Assembly (NCBI GenBank): GCA_014381165.1
Contig: JACMIM010000158.1
Span: 1 to 8,323 of the forward strand
Direction: 5' to 3'
Source of the DNA: Roseiflexaceae bacterium
GTDB lineage: Bacteria; Chloroflexota; Chloroflexia; Chloroflexales; Roseiflexaceae
DNA length: 8,323 nucleotides
Positions 5,916 through 8,323 of the stretch are shown piece after piece (the first letter of the stretch is position 1; the number at the start of each line of letters is the position of its first letter). The notes under the pieces were generated by a model that saw nothing but the letters and a program-made list of their open reading frames with translations, was not told where the DNA came from and ran no database searches. The position numbers and the translations under genes are program-made.

Positions 5916-5981
5916 AATTCTCTCTTTTTCTTGCGTTTAGCGAGGTTTCGCTGCACGAAACGCAAGAAAAAGAGAGGAATT
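5916..5981. repeat. 19-bp-stem inverted repeat in the divergent oleB / secreted-protein region
   Basis: Arms 5920-5938 (CTCTCTTTTTCTTGCGTTT) and 5958-5976 are exact complements. Flanking AATT (5916-5919, 5978-5981) extends the pairing with one bulged G. The 19-base loop holds a nested hairpin, AGCGA-GGTT-TCGCT (5939-5952). Because it lies upstream of both divergent genes, it is not placed as a terminator for either. It may be a small non-autonomous mobile element, a cruciform-forming regulatory site, or a repeat family member. The rest of the 5841-6099 gap holds the two candidate promoters. Confidence 0.7.
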
Positions 5982-5996
5982 AACTGAATCATGCGT

Positions 5997-6026
5997 TTGG
6001 CCACTCGGTGGCACAGTTTCTATGCT
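5997..6026 (+). promoter_or_regulatory. Candidate promoter for the secreted-protein gene
   Basis: A -35-like TTGGCC (5997-6002) is 18 bases from a -10-like TATGCT (6021-6026), which is repeated in overlap at 6026-6031. The predicted leader is about 65 bases and includes AAGGAG at 6086-6091, eight bases before the ATG at 6100. The boxes are fair but not strong. Confidence 0.35.
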
Positions 6027-6099
6027 ATGCTGATTTTCCAAGTGTGCTGAACAATACCGACGATGATGTTCGGGCGTATGATGCCAAGGAGCAGGAGCT

Positions 6100-8226
6100 A
6101 TGCGTCGATTTTCTGATCGGCTGAAGGTGGCAGCGTGTGCGCTGCTGGCGGTGTGTGCGCTCGCAGCGCTGCTGGTTATGCCGGGGGTGGGCGCGCGCCC
6201 CTTGGCGACGGCCCCGGCGCTGTTTGGCCCACGGCTGGTTCTGCCGCTGCTCAGCAAGGAGGGCGCAGTCGTGCGTCGGATTAGTACGACGCTGGATTTA
6301 CGCTCGAACGCGGTGCAGGCACCAGGTGATCGTATTCGTGTCAATATCAACGTCCAAAATCTTGGCAATGTCGAGGTGAACGGCATTACATTGCGCTTGC
6401 CATTCGACAATACCCGGCTTACGTTCTTTACGCATAGTGTCGATGCTCCACGCGGCGACCAATTTGTTGGTGTGCCGAGTAACACCCGCGTCGAGCTGCT
6501 GGTCGGGCGTATTCCAGTCGGGCAGACGGCCCAAGTATCAGTGTGGTTCAATGTTGCGCAGCGGGTCAGGTCGGGCGATCGCGTGGGGCTGCGGGCGGTT
6601 TCTGTGTTCGATAGCCTTCAGCAGCAGAGTAATGAAGTCTCGTTCTTTGTAGTCGACCCTGGCAATAATGGCTTTTGCGGCCCGTTCCGCGGCGTCAATG
6701 GCCAAATGTCGGTTAACCCCTACCGATCTGGTGTTGGTACGCTGGTGGCCTTTAGCAGCGACTGTTTTCTGCCAACCGAGCGGGTGGTGACCTGGCTCAA
6801 CACGCCCACTGGTGGGGTTTCACTGCCCCAGACTGCAACGGCCAATAATAATGGGCGAGTTGTGTTTCAACTGAACACCGCCAACTTCGCACCCAGCGAT
6901 CTGTACGGGTTTGTAGCCGAGGGCACGACTAGCGGCATTCAGGTGCTGGGTCCGTTCATCCTGACGCCAAGTGGCCAGACGCAGGCGGCGACGCTGCTGC
7001 CGCGTGCGCCTGCTGGCGTTCAGGCTAGCGCATTTGCCGAACAGGCTACCGGTAGTGCCACGATTACCGGGTTGATTAGCGGCGACGCCGGCACAGCCCT
7101 GCGCGATGTGCTAGTGGAACTGCGCGATGCTGACAACGCCTTAGTCAGCATTACGAGCAGCGACGACACGGGCAGCTACCTGATTGGCGACCTGGCCGAT
7201 GGCACCTACACGTTGTATGCGCTGCCGGGTTATGCCGATGATCCTGCCACCACAGTCTATGGCGCGGAGCAGCGCACAGTGATCGTCGGCGGCGGTGTGT
7301 CGGCGACGGCTAACCTGCAGTTGGCGCGCGGTGGAGTAATTAGCGGGCGGGTCAGCGGGGCTGGCGGGCAGCCAGTCGCGGGCGTGCCGGTGTTTGTGCG
7401 CAACAGCGGAAGCCGCCCACTGGCAACCGCCGTGAGCGCAGCCGACGGTAGTTACGCGGCGGCCGGTTTGGCCAGCGGTAGTTACCAGATCGAGTTCGAC
7501 CCGTCGCTTTCTTCGCTGTTAGCGACAACGACGTATCTGAGCGCGACCGTGAATGCGGTTGTGGTCAATGCGCCAGCAACCACACAGGCGGATGTTGCGC
7601 TACTCCAGCCGGCCGATCAGCGGATTATTTCGGGGCGCGTGACTTCTGCCGACACCGGGCAGCCGCTGCGAAATGTGACGATCTTGCTTTCCGGTGCGCT
7701 CACACGCGAATTTGGCGATGTAACCCGCACCGATGCCAATGGCGACTATCAGTTCACGGAACTGGCCCCCAGGCCCTACCAAGTCCAAGCGCTGACATCG
7801 TTCTCATATGGCAGTGTCGGTGTGCCATACCTGAACCAGAATTACGCTAGCCCAGTGGATATGCGCAACCCTGGTGTGCAGTCCGGCATCGATTTCAGCT
7901 TGGCACCTGGCGCACAGGCCAGCGGGCGGGTCAGCGAAATCGGCAGTGGTCTGGGAATCGAGAATGTGCTTGTGCTGATCACGCGCACGAGCGACGAAGC
8001 ACTGGTGGGCCTGGTGCGTACCGACGCGGGCGGTAGCTTTCTCACCGCAGGGCTGGTGCCGGGCAGTTACACGGTCACATTCGATGGCAGTGGCAGCGGA
8101 TGGGCCGGATTCGAGGAGGCGACGCGCCCACTAGAAATCGTGGGGACAGCAGAGGTGAGTGGTGTCAATGCCGAACTCCAGCGGCTTAGTAAGGCGGCGG
8201 CATATCTACCGCTTGCGGGGAACTGA
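6100..8226 (+). CDS. Secreted multi-domain protein with carboxypeptidase-regulatory-like repeats
   Basis: This 708-residue protein starts at an ATG with AAGGAG eight bases upstream. Residues 1-32 are a Sec signal peptide (positively charged, then a hydrophobic run, likely cut after GVGA), with no lipobox. Residues about 61-185 form a DUF11/CARDB-like beta domain (APGDRIRVNINVQNLGN...). Residues about 190-290 form a domain I do not recognise, with the only two cysteines of the mature protein (193 and 222), possibly disulfide-bonded. Four beta-sandwich repeats of the carboxypeptidase-regulatory type follow at about 318-408, 411-503, 507-602 and 605-697. Each opens with G-x-V/I-x-G or SGRV and holds a D-x-x-G-x-Y/F-x-x-x-x-L-x-x-x-x-Y signature. 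The protein ends AAYLPLAGN and has a similar RLVLPLLSK just after the signal peptide. No enzyme motif is seen. A cell-surface or matrix role is likely, with no evident link to olefin synthesis. Confidence 0.85.
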   Translation: MRRFSDRLKVAACALLAVCALAALLVMPGVGARPLATAPALFGPRLVLPLLSKEGAVVRRISTTLDLRSNAVQAPGDRIRVNINVQNLGNVEVNGITLRLPFDNTRLTFFTHSVDAPRGDQFVGVPSNTRVELLVGRIPVGQTAQVSVWFNVAQRVRSGDRVGLRAVSVFDSLQQQSNEVSFFVVDPGNNGFCGPFRGVNGQMSVNPYRSGVGTLVAFSSDCFLPTERVVTWLNTPTGGVSLPQTATANNNGRVVFQLNTANFAPSDLYGFVAEGTTSGIQVLGPFILTPSGQTQAATLLPRAPAGVQASAFAEQATGSATITGLISGDAGTALRDVLVELRDADNALVSITSSDDTGSYLIGDLADGTYTLYALPGYADDPATTVYGAEQRTVIVGGGVSATANLQLARGGVISGRVSGAGGQPVAGVPVFVRNSGSRPLATAVSAADGSYAAAGLASGSYQIEFDPSLSSLLATTTYLSATVNAVVVNAPATTQADVALLQPADQRIISGRVTSADTGQPLRNVTILLSGALTREFGDVTRTDANGDYQFTELAPRPYQVQALTSFSYGSVGVPYLNQNYASPVDMRNPGVQSGIDFSLAPGAQASGRVSEIGSGLGIENVLVLITRTSDEALVGLVRTDAGGSFLTAGLVPGSYTVTFDGSGSGWAGFEEATRPLEIVGTAEVSGVNAELQRLSKAAAYLPLAGN

Positions 8227-8323
8227 TACGAGTTCCGTCTTTATCTGTTTCGTTTTTTTGTTAGTTTGACCAAAAAAAGAAAAAAATATAAAGATATAAT
8301 TATAGATAATAGCGTTTGTGGCC
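8227..8323. other. AT-rich downstream region with a possible weak terminator
   Basis: After the stop at 8226 the sequence becomes strongly AT-rich, unlike the rest of the window. An inverted repeat TTTTTTTG (8253-8260) / CAAAAAAA (8271-8278) around a 10-base loop could form a weak A/T stem. It is preceded by further T-rich sequence and followed by A-rich sequence. This may be where transcription of the secreted-protein gene ends. No gene is seen up to the window edge. Confidence 0.4.

Noticed and set aside
6098..6107. GCTATGCGTC at the start of the secreted-protein gene, shared with the oleA palindrome
   Set aside because: It is only a 10-base half match overlapping the start codon, without the inverted arm, and is probably coincidence.
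5937..6551. Minus-strand frame across the divergent region and into the secreted-protein gene
   Set aside because: It overlaps the signal peptide and first domain of a convincing plus-strand gene, has Ser/Thr/Pro/Arg-rich composition, and no good start site.

Overview
The window is about 60% GC by eye. It holds five genes on the minus strand that form a complete long-chain olefin (ole) biosynthesis locus, and one divergent plus-strand gene for a large secreted protein. The likely source is a filamentous member of the Chloroflexota (Chloroflexus/Roseiflexus/Kouleothrix type). Three things point there: the ole genes, the secreted multi-repeat protein ending in a 'YLPL' tail, and intergenic gaps packed with GC-rich palindromes and 7-8 bp tandem repeats. 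This is an inference from recalled patterns, not a database match.

Layout: the minus-strand transcription order is oleB (5840-4956), oleC (4896-3199), a multi-pass membrane protein (3202-2462), oleD (2315-1335) and oleA (1137-118). OleA joins two fatty acyl-CoA molecules head to head into a 2-alkyl-3-ketoalkanoate. OleD reduces the ketone, OleC uses ATP to close a cis-beta-lactone, and OleB decarboxylates the lactone to an internal cis-olefin. The catalytic residues of all four families are visible, so the pathway looks functional. The membrane protein resembles the VC0807 family and shares an ATGA stop/start overlap with oleC. It is the one component of the operon with no known role in olefin synthesis.

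Control: oleB has a good extended -10 promoter and a strong ribosome binding site in front of a GTG start. oleA is separated from oleD by 197 bp that hold a near-perfect terminator-like hairpin and three copies of a 17-bp palindrome (ATGACGCTATGCGTCAT or close variants). The first and rate-committing enzyme may therefore have its own regulated promoter. Several ORF starts as first read are too long: oleA, oleC, oleD and the membrane protein each have a better internal start.

Every gap longer than a few bases carries a different inverted or tandem repeat. These are a palindrome plus heptamer array after oleA, the 43-bp hairpin after oleD, a REP-like composite element between oleD and the membrane gene, an octamer inverted repeat between oleB and oleC, and a 19-bp-stem hairpin in the divergent region.

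The plus-strand gene (6100-8226) encodes a 708-residue exported protein. It has a signal peptide, a DUF11/CARDB-like beta domain, an unclassified two-cysteine domain and four carboxypeptidase-regulatory-like beta-sandwich repeats. The last 97 bases are markedly AT-rich and probably include its terminator. No RNA genes, CRISPR arrays or transposase genes were seen.
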